DNA of 64,000 nucleotides, taken from Takakia lepidozioides (taxonomy: Eukaryota; Streptophyta; Takakiopsida; Takakiales; Takakiaceae). Shown here one piece after another: positions 46,323-57,923 of the stretch. Location of the stretch: the NCBI GenBank assembly GCA_030704615.1, contig CM060731.1:40610001-40674000 (forward strand). Direction: 5' to 3'. How positions within the stretch are numbered: the first letter of the stretch is position 1; each line of letters opens with the position of its first letter. The position numbers and the translations under genes were made by a program. The notes below the pieces were generated by a model. It saw nothing but the letters and a program-made list of their open reading frames with translations, had not been told where the DNA came from and ran no database searches.

Positions 46323-48602
46323 ATGACTGATTGTTCTGAGCGGGCTGAGTGCTTAGAGATATCCAACTCTTCTATCTTGGAGTTTCCACCTCGGATAGCG
46401 AAGGGATGGGTAAGTAAAAGCCGCTCGACATTTGGCGACCATACTGGGGAACTGGGTCATGAACAACCAGATGTGACAGGCATCTGGTGGGATCATGGTG
46501 GTTGGAGAATTAAAGAATTTGATGTGAATTAAATTCCCTGTGAAACTGAGAAGGAAAGATTGTCCAAACAATTCTTTCAGAGGTTCTTAGAATTGCCAGA
46601 CGGTTGTAAAGAAAACATTCTTAGGAGAGTGCATGATGTTGACCCTGAATGGGGTCTGGAGAAAGGAGTGATAAAGATTTATCAGGTGGCCTGTAGAGGA
46701 AGAGCACGTTGGTTACCAACACTGGTTTATGTGATAGCATTGCTATCCATTAAGCGAGTAGAGTTTGAAGGCTGGAGGAAAGGAAGGTGAATGTTTATAC
46801 TCATATGCATGAAGAGCTTGTACTGGTAAAGAATTGGATTCCAAAGGATATTCTCTGGATCAAACTCACACCAAGAACAGCTTTCCAGACTTGTTTGCCA
46901 TATGGTTATATGGTAACGGAGACTTCTAGTATAGCCAAGGGTGCATTGAAGCTTGAAAGAAACCCAGGCATATACGAGAGATACACAGAAGTGAGAGTTT
47001 TGGTTATTGCCACATTAAAGAAATGAAAGACATGGGACATGAGTGATGAAAGAGAAGCTAGACTCCAGAGATATTCAGCAAAAAGAGAAAGTTATCTGAA
47101 AGCTAATTATCCATATCTTTGGGAGAGAGGAATAGACATAGGGGAATCATCTGGACCTCTCACACCATTAAGATCAGAGAGTACATGACCCATACCGGAA
47201 GAACTAGAGTTGGATGCCACTCCTTTTTTTCTTTGCAAGAAAGATTAAGGGAATTGGTACTGGAAGAAGATCAACCACGAGGTGAAAGATCTGAGGTACA
47301 TCCCTGGATAAAAGATTTGACAGAAATCTTTGATAAGAGTTGGCATGGAACACCGAAAGCAGAAACTCCAGTTTTTGAACGGAAGATGAAGAAGGAGGAG
47401 AGGATGTGGCAGAACCAACGGAGAATTCAGACTCTCCAACACCATTGCAATTGAGTTACATGAGTGAAGAAGAAGAAACCCAAGGGCAGAACTTGGAAGA
47501 TGAAAACAAAGAGAAGAAATTGGAAGAGGAAGAGTATGAAGAAGTAGACCCAACAGCTGAGGTTGAGACTACAACCAGGACATCCCAACCCGTTGGACCT
47601 GGATCAAGTGGAGCACTTGGATCACAGGCCAACGAAGGTGTCGGCTCAGGGGGATCACGCGGGCAGCCTGGATCTGGCTCTGGGGGGACAGGGAGTGTGG
47701 GAAGTAGTGCAACTGGAGCTGGGAATACTGTGAATATAGTGGGGCCAGTAGCAGGAAGTGCTCAGGGGCCAGCACTTGGTGGAAGTTCCACCACAACTAC
47801 AACAGGTCCTCAAGGACCAACACCAGCAAGGGGGCCAGCACCTGTCAGTGGGCAGGAGGTAGGGCCACGAATGGCGTTACAACCAACACGGGCAAAACCA
47901 CATTTTCCAATATATTGAGGAAAAGGGGATCCTGATGTACACATTAGCCAATTTGAGCACATGTGTATTGTGAACAATGAGAATGGCGATGATGCCAAGA
48001 TGAGACTGTTTCTTTGTTCACTTATAAAGAAAGCAAGTGAATGGTATGCAAGATTCCCTGATAATCATTTCCTAACCTGGAATGGCTTGAATACAGCATT
48101 CCAAAATAGGTTCAGGACAAGTAAAACTGAGGATGAAGTGTATGGAAGTTTACAACAGTTAAAGCAAAAGAAGCATGAAACTGTTGAGGAGTATATGGAA
48201 AAGATGGAATTGATGATGAAAAAGCTAGCTGCTGTACCAGCACCAGGTTTACAGAAGACTTGGTTTGTGAGTGGACTAAGACCAGAGTTGCAAAAGAAAA
48301 TGGATATGTTACTCCATAATACAGTGGAGGAGGCATTTGAAACAGCGAACAGAATTGAGCAATTGGGAATGCTCAGGAGAGAGAAAAAGGATGATAAGGA
48401 CTCTGAGGATGAGTCAGATGAGGAAGAAGAGCAAGAGCTTAAATGGAAGAGTAAGAGGAAGGAAAAGTTGAAGAAGGATAACTATGAGAAAAGATTAGAA
48501 GAAATCTTGAAGAAGTATGCCACAAAGGCTGCAACACATTGGAGGAAGGGTGTTTGGTGTACAAAATGCCCAACGACGCAATGGCGTGAGCGTTACGCGT
48601 GA
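46323..48602 (+). pseudogene. gag-only remnant of a third Ty3/gypsy family (element C)
   Basis: The best part is 47961-48602, a 213-codon Retrotrans_gag domain: AKMRLFLCSLIKKASEWYAR, NHFLTWNGLNTAFQNRFR, GSLQQLKQKKHETVEEYMEK, TWFVSGLRPELQKKM and a Lys/Glu-rich tail. Upstream lies a low-complexity acidic and Gly/Ser/Thr-rich segment (47406-47918). Three broken N-terminal segments precede it (46323, 46560 and 46787), with FLELPDGCKENILRRVHDVD among them. No zinc knuckle, protease, RT or integrase follows, so the element is truncated near 48560. Confidence 0.75.
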
Positions 48603-48740
48603 GCGTACGCTCACGCATGAGTGACGTGGCGTGAGCCTGCACACACGCTGACGTGGCATGAGCGTCATGTCAGCATGCTAATGTGGCAATGATGACGTGG
48701 CACTGTCCGTCATCTGCCACGTCAGCATTAACACTATAAC
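48560..48740. repeat. Cluster of GCGTGAGCG and GACGTGGC repeats with a 20-base palindrome
   Basis: Direct and inverted GCGTGAGC and TGACGTGGC motifs recur over about 170 bases. The segment 48597-48616 (GCGTGAGCGTACGCTCACGC) is a perfect palindrome. It directly follows the truncated gag of element C. Confidence 0.75.
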
Positions 48741-49041
48741 CGTGGATGGTCCTATGACCGTGGAATTAATGCAGGAATCTTGCCTAAATAGAATCAAGAC
48801 GAGCGTTGAGGCCTACAATTGCAGCATCCAACATGTGCAATTACAAATGCTTGTTTCACTTTTACAATTACGAGGATGAAAAAAATATCCTCACAAAGTG
48901 TGCGCCATAAAGGCTGCCACGGGAAGACCTTCCTCCCTCCTCAAATAACAATGAGAGTTAGGATCATCTTCAAAAGATGATTGTAGTGCATAGCGACAGC
49001 AAGACATGTAGACTTCGAACGGTGCAATGACAAATGTGCAC
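48741..49041. other. Non-coding spacer left of element B
   Basis: I see no gene or repeat beyond ordinary sequence. Its right edge is the terminus of element B. Confidence 0.4.
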
Positions 49042-51356
49042 TGTAGTGTGAAAAGAAGGGGCGTGAATCCCCTTCTGTGCAAGTCTAGTTGTGCTCTTCC
49101 CTAGGTCAATCGGAGGGAAGGAAAGGAGCTCTCCCTCTCAGCTGATCCAACCATCGTCACTCGGTGTGGGTTTCCATCAGGTCCTTCGTGATCAGAGTTC
49201 GCACAATCCTCATCCACGCCGCAGCGGAAGAGAAGACATGGATGGGGAGTCTGTATTGTTTTCACCCGTGGTTCTACTTCTACACGACATCCTTTCCCTG
49301 ATACACTGCACCAGCCATGTTACCATGCGGTCTTCAGTGATGCAACCAGCCCTACGTCAGTGATGACCACTGCCCTTGTGGGCAGCTCTCTTGGTCAACA
49401 ATACGTGGAATCCCCTTTGTAACAAGATCACGATTTGGAAGGCGGCAACGCAGATCTGCCATGAGTTTGCAGGCCCACCAGTTTGGCCCTTCATGGGTTC
49501 ATGCTTTCTTTATTACCTCCCCAATCATCCATTCCTCATCATAACCTCTTGCTGGTCAACTCTCTCCCTTGTGTCCTTTTCTCTCTCCCTCTCTCTTTCT
49601 TTCAGGATAAGTGGGTTCCTCACTCTTTCCACTGTAACATGCCTATGATGCAATGCAATGCGCATTCAGCCAAGCATCCAGTGCACCCAGCATTGAAATC
49701 AACCTTGGTCACACAAGATATAATCAGCCCTTTTATCAGTCCCTCTCTTGCCAATGACAGATGCTTCACACTCCACTTTTCCCAGGTATAACCATTGCCC
49801 AAGACAGCTCTCAACCCTTCTACAGGTCTCAATTTACACACCCTGACAGCTCTCTTTTTCCCATCAGCTGTGAACCTCAGTGGTTCATGGGCTGAGAGCA
49901 CTCTGCAGAATCAGATCCAAACCCAAACAGATGCTGGTTTTTCTGCCCCATCCACATCATCCCTTCTTGTTGTTTCCAAACAGTTCTATCTAACCCTCTC
50001 TGGTTTCCTCTACCTACTAAGCTAGTTCCACATTGGGCAATGTGTCAACATCCCAGGCTAGATTGTTTGTACAAGCTCATGACGTTGAAAAAAGGAACAA
50101 GAATACAACAACAGTAACCATTCTGTCCCAGCAACGAGTCTACCCTGTTTCCATTCATTTTCCTACTGTACAATGTAATAGCAGGTGCATCCATCTCCAG
50201 CCCATCCTGTTTGAAGTCCAGTGTCTTCATTCCATTTACAAAGCTTTTTCTTCCTCACATGTCAGTGTCTCTTACTACATACAAGAGACAGTTCAAACTT
50301 CACAAAGCGATTTCTAAGCAACCAAAAAAAAAGGGGCAACACTCCTCAAACTTATCTGTCTTATACTCCTTGAAGTGGTGGGTCTGCCTGTCAAGAAGGC
50401 ACCTTATCCTCTCCCTCGTCAGCCATCTCCGACGTTTCTTCTTATCGTGATTCCAGTCCTCATTAAGGCATGACGGCTCTGCTTCAGCTGCTGGCACATC
50501 CTTGTGCCTGCCAACCTCTACCCTATCCTTCTACATGTGCATTTCCTCCCTATGAAGTGATCTGGTCCTACAGCCCTTAAGACAGAGAGCAGATACATAA
50601 CTTATTTATAGATAGCTTAAGCGCCATACACACCAGAAGGCGGCACCGCTTCCTCTTGCACAGAAAGCCAAGCCAGATCCCTCAACGTCACTCTTTAAGG
50701 CAAGCTGATTCCCTTACAAAGTGATCTGGTCCTACAGCTCAAAAACAGACAGCAGCTACAAGATTTGATCACTGACAACCTGAGGCGATAATACACACCA
50801 GCCTGCATTTCTCATCCCCCAACACCTGCTGAGCCACTCCATCTCCTCATTAATGTGCTCACAAATACCATGGCGACAGCAGTGGTGCACCGCCCTTATC
50901 ACAAACCCGATCCCTCAGGTTTGATCATTGCTTACGAAGAAGGCGGCACCGCTTCTTCTTGCACAGAAAGCCAAGCAGGAGCTCTTAACATTTCTCTTAA
51001 AAGCAAGCTGATACCCTTTGCGTAGGTGGAACCTTCTCAGATATCCTGTGCTGCCAACACCACTGCAGCAGCTGCGAAAAGATCCACGCACTCTTCCCCT
51101 TCGAATTTCACATCCCGCTTCTAGGGTTCAACATCATGGATGAAAATCATTCATCCTAGGGATGAAAAAGGTGCATGTCATAACTTAGCCATATTTTGTT
51201 CTTGGCAGATAAATAGCATAGTCCTTCCATGGAATTACCTCAAGTTATGGTCAATTCCTCCCCTTCATTAGCACGAAGGGTACTCCCTTTGTAGTAGTGC
51301 CGAAACCTGATGCCAAACACAAACTTGAGATTTTTACTCCCTGCATTCACACTACA
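49042..51356 (-). repeat. 3' LTR of element B
   Basis: 2315 bases with perfect terminal inverted repeats TGTAGTGTG and CACACTACA. It matches 57924-60239 almost base for base. The ORFs inside it are antisense to the element and not convincing. Confidence 0.9.
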
Positions 51357-51385
51357 TATGTAGTGTGTCTCCTTTTTTTTAAGTG
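51357..51385 (-). other. Polypurine tract and palindromic junction before the 3' LTR
   Basis: In element sense the sequence reads AAAAAAAAGGAGA, then CACACTACATA, then the LTR start TGTAGTGTG. The purine run is the likely plus-strand primer. The CACACTACA before the LTR is an extra copy of the LTR end, making a 20-base palindrome. Confidence 0.6.
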
Positions 51386-52500
51386 TCAGGGTCCTCACTG
51401 ACCACCTTTAACGGCTGAACACCTATTGGTGGTATGAAGGGTTTTAAATCCCTCCTACTTCTTACCCATTCCTTGTCTGCTCCATCTCTCAACCTGCATC
51501 TTCGTGCAGCTTCTCCAGTCTTGGTTGTGCTTCCTGCGTCCTTGTATCCCAAAAAGTCATAGGGTCCCTCCCATGGAGATGTCATGGAAGACCTCTTTCC
51601 AGGTCTCAACATCATTACCTTGCTGTTCTCCATCAACGTGCAGTAGTATGCCCTGTTTGATGCCTTCTTTCATAATCTCTTGCCTGTTGACGCTGCCCTT
51701 TCTTCACACTCTTTCGCAGCTTTGCCTTCATCTCTGTGAGAAGCTGGATTTTCTGCTGCATCATAAGTGTGACTTCTGCTACAGATCCATCAGAATTTAC
51801 TGGTGTTGTAAGAAAATGCAACCTGTTGTCAATTCCCAGCCTGGGAATTCTACCAGTAAGTACCTGAAAAGGTGAGAACCCAGTGGAAGCATGGACACCC
51901 ATTCTGTAACCAAACAGGGCCTTATAGAGATTCTGATCCCACTCAGTGTCGTTTCCAACTCCTAGGGTGGTGATGCTCTGTTTGATGGACTTAATGACTC
52001 TTTCCACCATACCGTTACACTGAGGCCAGTAGGGGGCACTATGCTCCCTCTTTATACCGTATTCGTGGCATGTATCTTCAAACTCACCTCCCCACTCTGT
52101 GCCATTGTCAGTGAGCGTATGTGGGCAGCCATACCTGTCAATTACTTCTTCCTCAAGAAAGCGGGCAGCAAGGGCTGCTGTATGATCTGCCACTGGTGCA
52201 GCTTCTATCCATTTTGAGAAGTGATCGATTGCCACCAGAAAGTACTGATTGCCCCTGCTGGTTATAGGTAATGGTCCTGCCGTGTCAATTGCAACTCTGA
52301 AAAACAGATCCACTACTGGAATGCTGTGAAGTTTTGAGCTACCTGAGCGCAACACTCCGTTCTGTTTGGCCATCTGACATTTACCACAGCCCTTGAGTAC
52401 TTGCCTGATGAGTTTTGTTCTATCATGCCAGAAATAACGTCGGCATATCTCCTCTTGTGTTCTTCTGACTCCAAAGTGGCCAGTGGCTTCATGTACTTCA
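51379..52500 (-). pseudogene. Integrase of element B
   Basis: The zinc domain (TGHFGVRRTQEEICRRYFWH, CGKCQ) spans 52380-52500. The core starts at 52373: FFRVAIDTAGPLP with the first D, LTDNGTEWGGEFEDTCHEYG with the second, YWPQCNGMVERVIKSIKQS with E. The C-terminal module reads VMMLRPGKRSSMTSPWEGPY, a GPY/F signature. No chromodomain is seen. The frame changes near 51636. Confidence 0.92.
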
Positions 52501-53410
52501 GTGATTATTGCCCCTCTGTCAGTCTTTGGTGGAACTACCCTTCCATCAAAGTAGACCTCACCTTTGAGATAGGAGTACTGCCTTGCCCGCCTCTTGACTC
52601 TCTTGCTCTCCTCTTTGTCAGGTAGTCATTGACTTCTCCAAAACATAAGAGGTGCATGACCTCCACATCATCAAGCACATCAGGTTGCCTTTCCTCCCTA
52701 ACAGCTGCTGTATGATGGTCAGAGCTGAGTAGAGAGCTTTTCCCACATCTTTCAGCCTCACGTAATAATGACATCTGAGTAGCTTTGGTGGGTGTGGTCC
52801 ATGGTACCCAGTCCGCTTCATCAATCTTGTTGCAAGAAGAAGTGTCTTGTTCTGAACCACTTGTTCCATCACTGTCTGAAGAACAAAACGTCTTGGTGGA
52901 ACACTCACCCCCCATGTTTTTCTTGGCTGGGCATTCTGATGAGGAAGTCACCCGCGTTCTTGTTGTTGGAGTGCTTGTCAAGTGTTGAAGGAATGGTGTC
53001 CCTTGCAAGCTTCCCTTTTCATTGTTCAATCTCTCTTCCACAAGTTCAGGCTGGATGTACCTCGCTCAGCTGCTTATCACGAGCACAAGATCCTCGGGTA
53101 ATCACATGGATGGTGGGACAAGAGGGCATCAGATGCTCCTTTTCCTTGTTGCTGATTGCAGTAGCCTCTATCCTTCCTGCCCTTATCCTTCCAAATACCC
53201 TCCCTCACCAGATTGACAGAGCTTGATTGATCAATACCCTTTCCTTGTTTTTTTTTTGTAGCAAAAGTCTGTGCAGCAAAAGTCACCCTCTTTCCTTCTC
53301 CATCTGGCATTATGCCTGGTTTCAGTTCTCCTTTCAATATGCCATGATCCTTGGTCAACATTCCACCTGTGGAAGATCTTACTATACCCGGAACGAACTC
53401 AAATGAAAAA
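52501..53410 (-). pseudogene. Spacer between RNase H and integrase, element B
   Basis: The coding-like stretch 52535-53041 is Ser/Thr and acidic rich (FCSSDSDGTSGSEQDTSSCN) and ends KVRSTLMEG, probably joining the integrase linker (GEVYFDGRVVPPKTD). A further stretch at 53077-53361 reads STGGMLTKDHGILKGELKPG and VTFAAQTFATKKK. Frames are broken and the function is unknown. Confidence 0.5.
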
Positions 53411-54061
53411 TCACCAAGTAAGTCTATGCCTATGTGGTGCTCTGAGTATAGCCACCAATATGGATCTAGATCTGTTCAAAGAAAAATGACTTCCCAACAG
53501 TATTTCCTTGAAGTGCCAAAGGCCCCATACACATGCATAGTACTCTTCTCTTTTGCAAATCATCTCCCCTTTTTCACTGCTATACCCTACTTGCCTATGA
53601 GCTTCTTCTCTCAACTCCTCCTTCCCCTCCTTAAATTGAAATAATGAAGCATTGATGGCACCCCTATCCCAAGCTAACTTAAGAAGATAGGCTCCATCCC
53701 TCTTTCTCCCTTCTCTTTTCTGACTGTACAGAGAAGTAGAGTATACCTCGATTTCCTCGGTTTCCTCAGCTGGTCCCACTGGATACCTGCTTAGTGCATC
53801 TACGTTAGCATGCCTAGCACCTGCTCTGTGAACAATTTTAAACTCAAAATCTTGTAACATCATGATCCATCTACCCCTGCGTCCATATGCGTCACTTACC
53901 GTTGCCAACCATTCCAGTGGTTTGTGATCAGTCCTGATTACAAAAGGGGTTCCATACAGGTACTGTCGAAAATGTAATACTCCCCACACCAGTGCATAGC
54001 ATTCACCCTCCATAGGGTGATATGCGCTGAGCATCAGATAGTACCTTACTGGCGTATGCAA
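53411..54061 (-). pseudogene. RNase H of element B, followed by a second RNase-H-like block
   Basis: HPMEGECYALVWGVLHFRQY, VIRTDHKPLEWLATVSDAYG and RHANVDALSRYP are the normal RNase H. About 100 residues later GEMICKREEYYACVWGLWHF and KEILLGSHF repeat the central part of the domain. Plant Tat/Ogre lineages are known to carry two RNase H domains; whether this is one is not settled here. Confidence 0.75.
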
Positions 54062-55392
54062 TGACCCTCTCCTTTTTATACTCCTTTTGTGACAAGACTG
54101 CCCCTACTCCTTTGATGGACCAGTCAACATCCAAGACGAACGGTCTTGAGAAATCTGGTCTTGCCAGGATGGGAGCAGTTACCAACTTCACCTGTAAGGT
54201 AGAAAAAGCGTTTTGTGCCTCTGCACTCCAGATAAACTTTACATCCTTCTTGGTTAGAGTGAACAAGGGTACTGCCACTCCAGCATATCCTTTGACATAG
54301 GGCCTATAGTACCCTGTCATGCCTAAGTAGCTTTTGAGAGCAGTGTGGTTTTTGGGCAAGGGAAACCTTTCAATAGCAGCTATCTTATCTGGATCAGGCC
54401 ACGTTCCTTCTTCAGAGATCACATGCCCAAGGAATACCAACTGTAAGTTGGCAAAGTAACACTTGTCCGGATTGAGCCTAAGATTGGCCTTTCTAACCTT
54501 GCTCAATACTCTCTTTATATGTCCCACGTGATCTCCCCAGTCCTTGCTATGGATATTGACGTCATCTACAAACACCTTAGCGCAATCTTTGATTTCTTCC
54601 TTGAGCACTCTATTCATTGTTCTGAAAGGTAGCAGTGGCATTTTTAGCCCGAATGGCATGACCAGCCATTCATACAATCCCTTCTTTGTGATCACCGCTG
54701 TTTTGCCTATGTCTCGGTCGTCCATTTTGATCTGCCAAAAACCAGATTGTAAATCCAGCGCAAAACCACTTGGCTTTCCCCAACTGGTTTAAAACATCCT
54801 GAATTAATGGCATAGGGTAAGAGTCCCTTCTGGTCAAACGGTTTACTGGCCTAAAATCACCACAAAACCGCTTGGATCCATCCTTTTTTGGTGGAAGGGT
54901 AACTGGACACGACCATTCTGAACTACTCTCTCTCATCTTGCCTTGTGAGATCAAAGTCTCAATTTGTCCTTGGACCTCGTCTTCCTCCCATTCTGATAGG
55001 CGGCTGGGACGACTTCTGCAAGGGGGAAAACCTTGTGTGTCAATTGTGTGTTCTACCTCACTGCAGTATCCCAAGTCAGCCTTGCTAAGAGCAAAGCATT
55101 CCTGGTTTGCTTTCAGCTCTTGCTCAAGCTCTATCCTATGTTCTGGGGCCAGTTCTGGGTTGATGTGCAGTCTGGATTTCAGACTTCTCCAACGACTCTC
55201 CATTTCTTCCTCTTGACTGGGTTCCCAATTCTTTCCCTCCACCTGGCTTACAGAGTTAGCCATTCTCTGTCGTTCCTCTTGTGTGACAACCTGATTCCAA
55301 TCATGGAAGTCATCCTCTATTTCTAGGTTGTTGTTCCCTAGTTCACCATTCCAAGCTTTCTGATAAGCTTCCTGTATTATGGCAGCAGCCAT
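54003..55392 (-). pseudogene. Reverse transcriptase of element B
   Basis: CSEVEHTIDTQGFPPCRSRP, EWSCPVTLPPKKDGSKRFCG, DFRPVNRLTRRDSYPMP and LNQLGKAKWFCA are followed by a frameshift near 54730. Then come MDDRDIGKTAVITKKGLYEW, KVFVDDVNIHSKDWGDHVGH (FVDD catalytic box), NPDKCYFANLQLVFLGHVIS and SYLGMTGYYRPYVKGYAGVA. A second shift lies near 54050. Confidence 0.92.
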
Positions 55393-56211
55393 GCTTATGG
55401 GTCTCTTCCTGAAGGAGTTCAGACATCCCTTGGTCCTCGAACAAGTCCTCCCCTAGGTTGACATCGTCTATTATTTCCTCAACATCCCTCAGTGCTGTTT
55501 CTACCTCCTTACTCTCCTCAGAGCCTCCCATCTCCTCATCTTTATCAGATTTAGAGGTGTCAGAACCTGAGGATGCTTCCTCCGTGTCCTCATATTCTTC
55601 CTCTGGTTTTCTTTTCTTCTCCCACAAGCCTAGGTACTGTTCATCTGACGTCAGGGTTAGGACATTACCTGCTGACGTACTGCTTGCATATCTCATTCTA
55701 CTCTCGACCCCTCTATGGTAGGCTGTTTTGGTAACTGCAGGCTCATTATAATTGATGGTGTGCAAAGGGAAGTGAGCAAATCCTTTCCTGGCCCATAGCG
55801 TACGCGAATTGTTTCAGCTTCGGTGTCCACTACAGCGCCAAACTTTTTGAGAAAGTCCAATCCTAGCAGCATGTGATATGTATCCGTGTTCACCACCATA
55901 AAGGACAAACGATTGGTTAGTTCTCCTACTTTGACCTTGATGTCCTCAAGTCTGCCCATTGCAGTCTCAAGAGCACCTGAGGCTACTCTGTAATTCACAT
56001 CCTTACTAGTAATGACAGATCCCATCAAACCCAGATCCCTGACTGTACTAGCTGATATTACAGAAAGCATGGCACCAGTGTCAATCTGGCCTAATACTTG
56101 GTAATCTCCCATTGTAATCATTACATGAAGCGCTTTAACCTTACCAGTATAAGCATACGAGATCGTGGGCTCAGCGTGTGCTGAGTACAAAGGCCTTGGT
56201 ACATCCTTCAC
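55393..56211 (-). pseudogene. Protease of element B with acidic linker
   Basis: 56211-55693 holds the retropepsin: LGQIDTGAMLSVISASTVRD (DTGA intact) and YHMLLGLDFLKKFGAVVDTE. An overlapping frame (55765-55343) encodes an acidic Ser/Glu-rich linker (EEYEDTEEASSGSDTSKSDK) leading towards RT, so a shift or a programmed frame change lies near 55700-55765. Confidence 0.85.
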
Positions 56212-57469
56212 AACTTCTACACTGTGAGTTGTCCCTTTGTTGTACCATTGCTCTTTCCACCACTTTGACCAGCCCTTTCAATTTGTCTAGCTCTCCGGGC
56301 ACAGTCATGATCAGGTCCATGGGCGACAACGATATTCTCCCTTTGTAGAAGTGGTTCAAGATTCTGGATTTCGTACCTCCTTCTATAGCATTCTTGAAAT
56401 TGTTCTTTGGGTAGATTTCACTCTTGGTCTTGCTTGGCTGTTCACTGCTCTCACTATTCCTTTCTGGTGACCCTGTAGGTTCAACAATCGGACTCTGGAC
56501 AGGTATGCGTGTCCTTGGAAGTCTGACTTCATTGATACTATTTCGTGACATCAGATCTGTCATCTCTGCGAGTACATCATCCTCATCATCATAGAACACG
56601 TCTACAAAGTTAGTTCCCGGAGTTCCCATCATAGTTTGGTCGAGTTTTCTACTGCACTCACTCTCCGTATGCCCGAGTAGCTTGCAAAAGTTGCATCTCA
56701 CACCACACATTTCCGTGGAATGCCCGAACCGGTGACATTTGTCACACTTAGCTGGGGTTCTTCCTTCAGGACAATATGCAGCTATGTGACCTTCTTTGTG
56801 ACAAACATTACAAAGGCGAACACGAGGTGGTGTTCTAGATCCCGAGCTTTCTCCTATGACTGGTCCCCTATCAAAGTACTTCTGTAGGGTAGTGTTCAGC
56901 TGATCAAGTCTTCTGTCCACAGGGTTGACAAACACAACTGACTCATCTGTATCATCTCCTTCCAATGGTTCTAGAGGTATTTCCCCTAACTTTCCCAGGC
57001 CCTTCAATCTCAATGGCTGTGTCAAGTGCTTCCTCTACATCAAGGAAGCGCCTGCCCAGCATTACTCTTGCTATTTCTGGTCTCAAACCTGCTGCAAATC
57101 TACGTCTCTGTTCCAAATCAGACGCCCCACTTCTTATAAATAACCGTTCAACCTATCGAAGTATGTTTGAACCCTTTGTCTACTCTCCTGTTTAATGGTA
57201 TCCATTCTTAGCCTAATTTCTGCCAAGTCAACGATACCAAACTTGGCTGAAATTGCTGCCCTGAAGTCCACCCAGTTGTTTGGTCTAGGGTTTTGTTTAC
57301 GGTACCATTCATCAGCCTTGGCTCTCAGGTTGAGCCTTGCTACCTTGAAAGTCTTGTCCTCATTCAAATCCCTGACATCTGCCTCCATCTGAATTCTCTC
57401 CAGCCAGTCATTTACATCCTCACTATTCCTACCATGATAAGGCGCATCTATGCTGGTTGGACTGGTCAT
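56171..57469 (-). pseudogene. gag and nucleocapsid of element B
   Basis: The capsid domain begins MTSPTSIDAPYHGRNSEDVN and has VNDWLERIQMEADVRDL, RLNLRAKADEWYRKQNPRPN and ISAKFGIVDLAEIRLRMDTI. After a frame change near 57130 comes the nucleocapsid with three zinc knuckles: CNVCHKEGHIAAYC, CDKCHRFGHSTEMC and CNFCKLLGHTESEC. Three knuckles are more than the one or two usual in Ty3/gypsy elements. Confidence 0.88.
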
Positions 57470-57520
57470 CCTTCTATTCTCTAATCAAAGTTCAAACTGT
57501 TTCAACACCTAATTCTGACT

Positions 57521-57862
57521 CTAATTTTCCGCAACTCCCTTAATGTTGACCTCTATACCACTCCCCTGTCCATTTCGCAACATCTCTACTCTACCTCCCC
57601 ATGTCACCTCTCGTGCCATGGTATTTATCTTCACCCACCTTCCTAACTCTCTTATCCAAAGTGCTATGGTTGTTCTTCCACCAGTATGAATCACTCTAAG
57701 ACATAAATCACCATTCGCTATTCTCCAAGCAGGGTTGAAGAAGTACAAACAAGGGTCTGCGTGTGCATTTGGTGTGCGTCTGCTGAAGCAAATCAGCACA
57801 TCTCCAATGCTTGGTTCATCAGGAATCAGTGTGTGGTCTCTTCCTGCCATCAAACCATCCAA
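57521..57862 (-). CDS. Small leader ORF of element B between primer-binding site and gag
   Basis: 113 codons begin 50 bases after the primer-binding site (MDGLMAGRDHTLIPDEPSIG, HADPCLYFFNPAWRIANGDL). It ends about 50 bases before the gag start. I do not recognise it. It may be an extra protein, a gag N-terminal part in another frame, or chance. Confidence 0.4.
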   Translation of the reverse strand: MDGLMAGRDHTLIPDEPSIGDVLICFSRRTPNAHADPCLYFFNPAWRIANGDLCLRVIHTGGRTTIALWIRELGRWVKINTMAREVTWGGRVEMLRNGQGSGIEVNIKGVAEN

Positions 57863-57911
57863 TACCAGTCAAGATCCCTAGCTAGTAGAAATCAAGATTT
57901 AACATCCTAAA

Positions 57912-57923
57912 GCTCTGATACCA
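57912..57923 (-). other. Primer-binding site, element B
   Basis: The complement reads TGGTATCAGAGC, matching initiator tRNA-Met. It abuts the LTR directly, and the last bases of the LTR (CACACTACA) are missing here. Confidence 0.85.

Noticed and set aside
49091-49363. A 90-codon ORF repeated identically at 57963-58235
   Set aside because: Both copies lie inside the paired LTRs of element B, antisense to its genes. Identity reflects LTR duplication, not a gene family.
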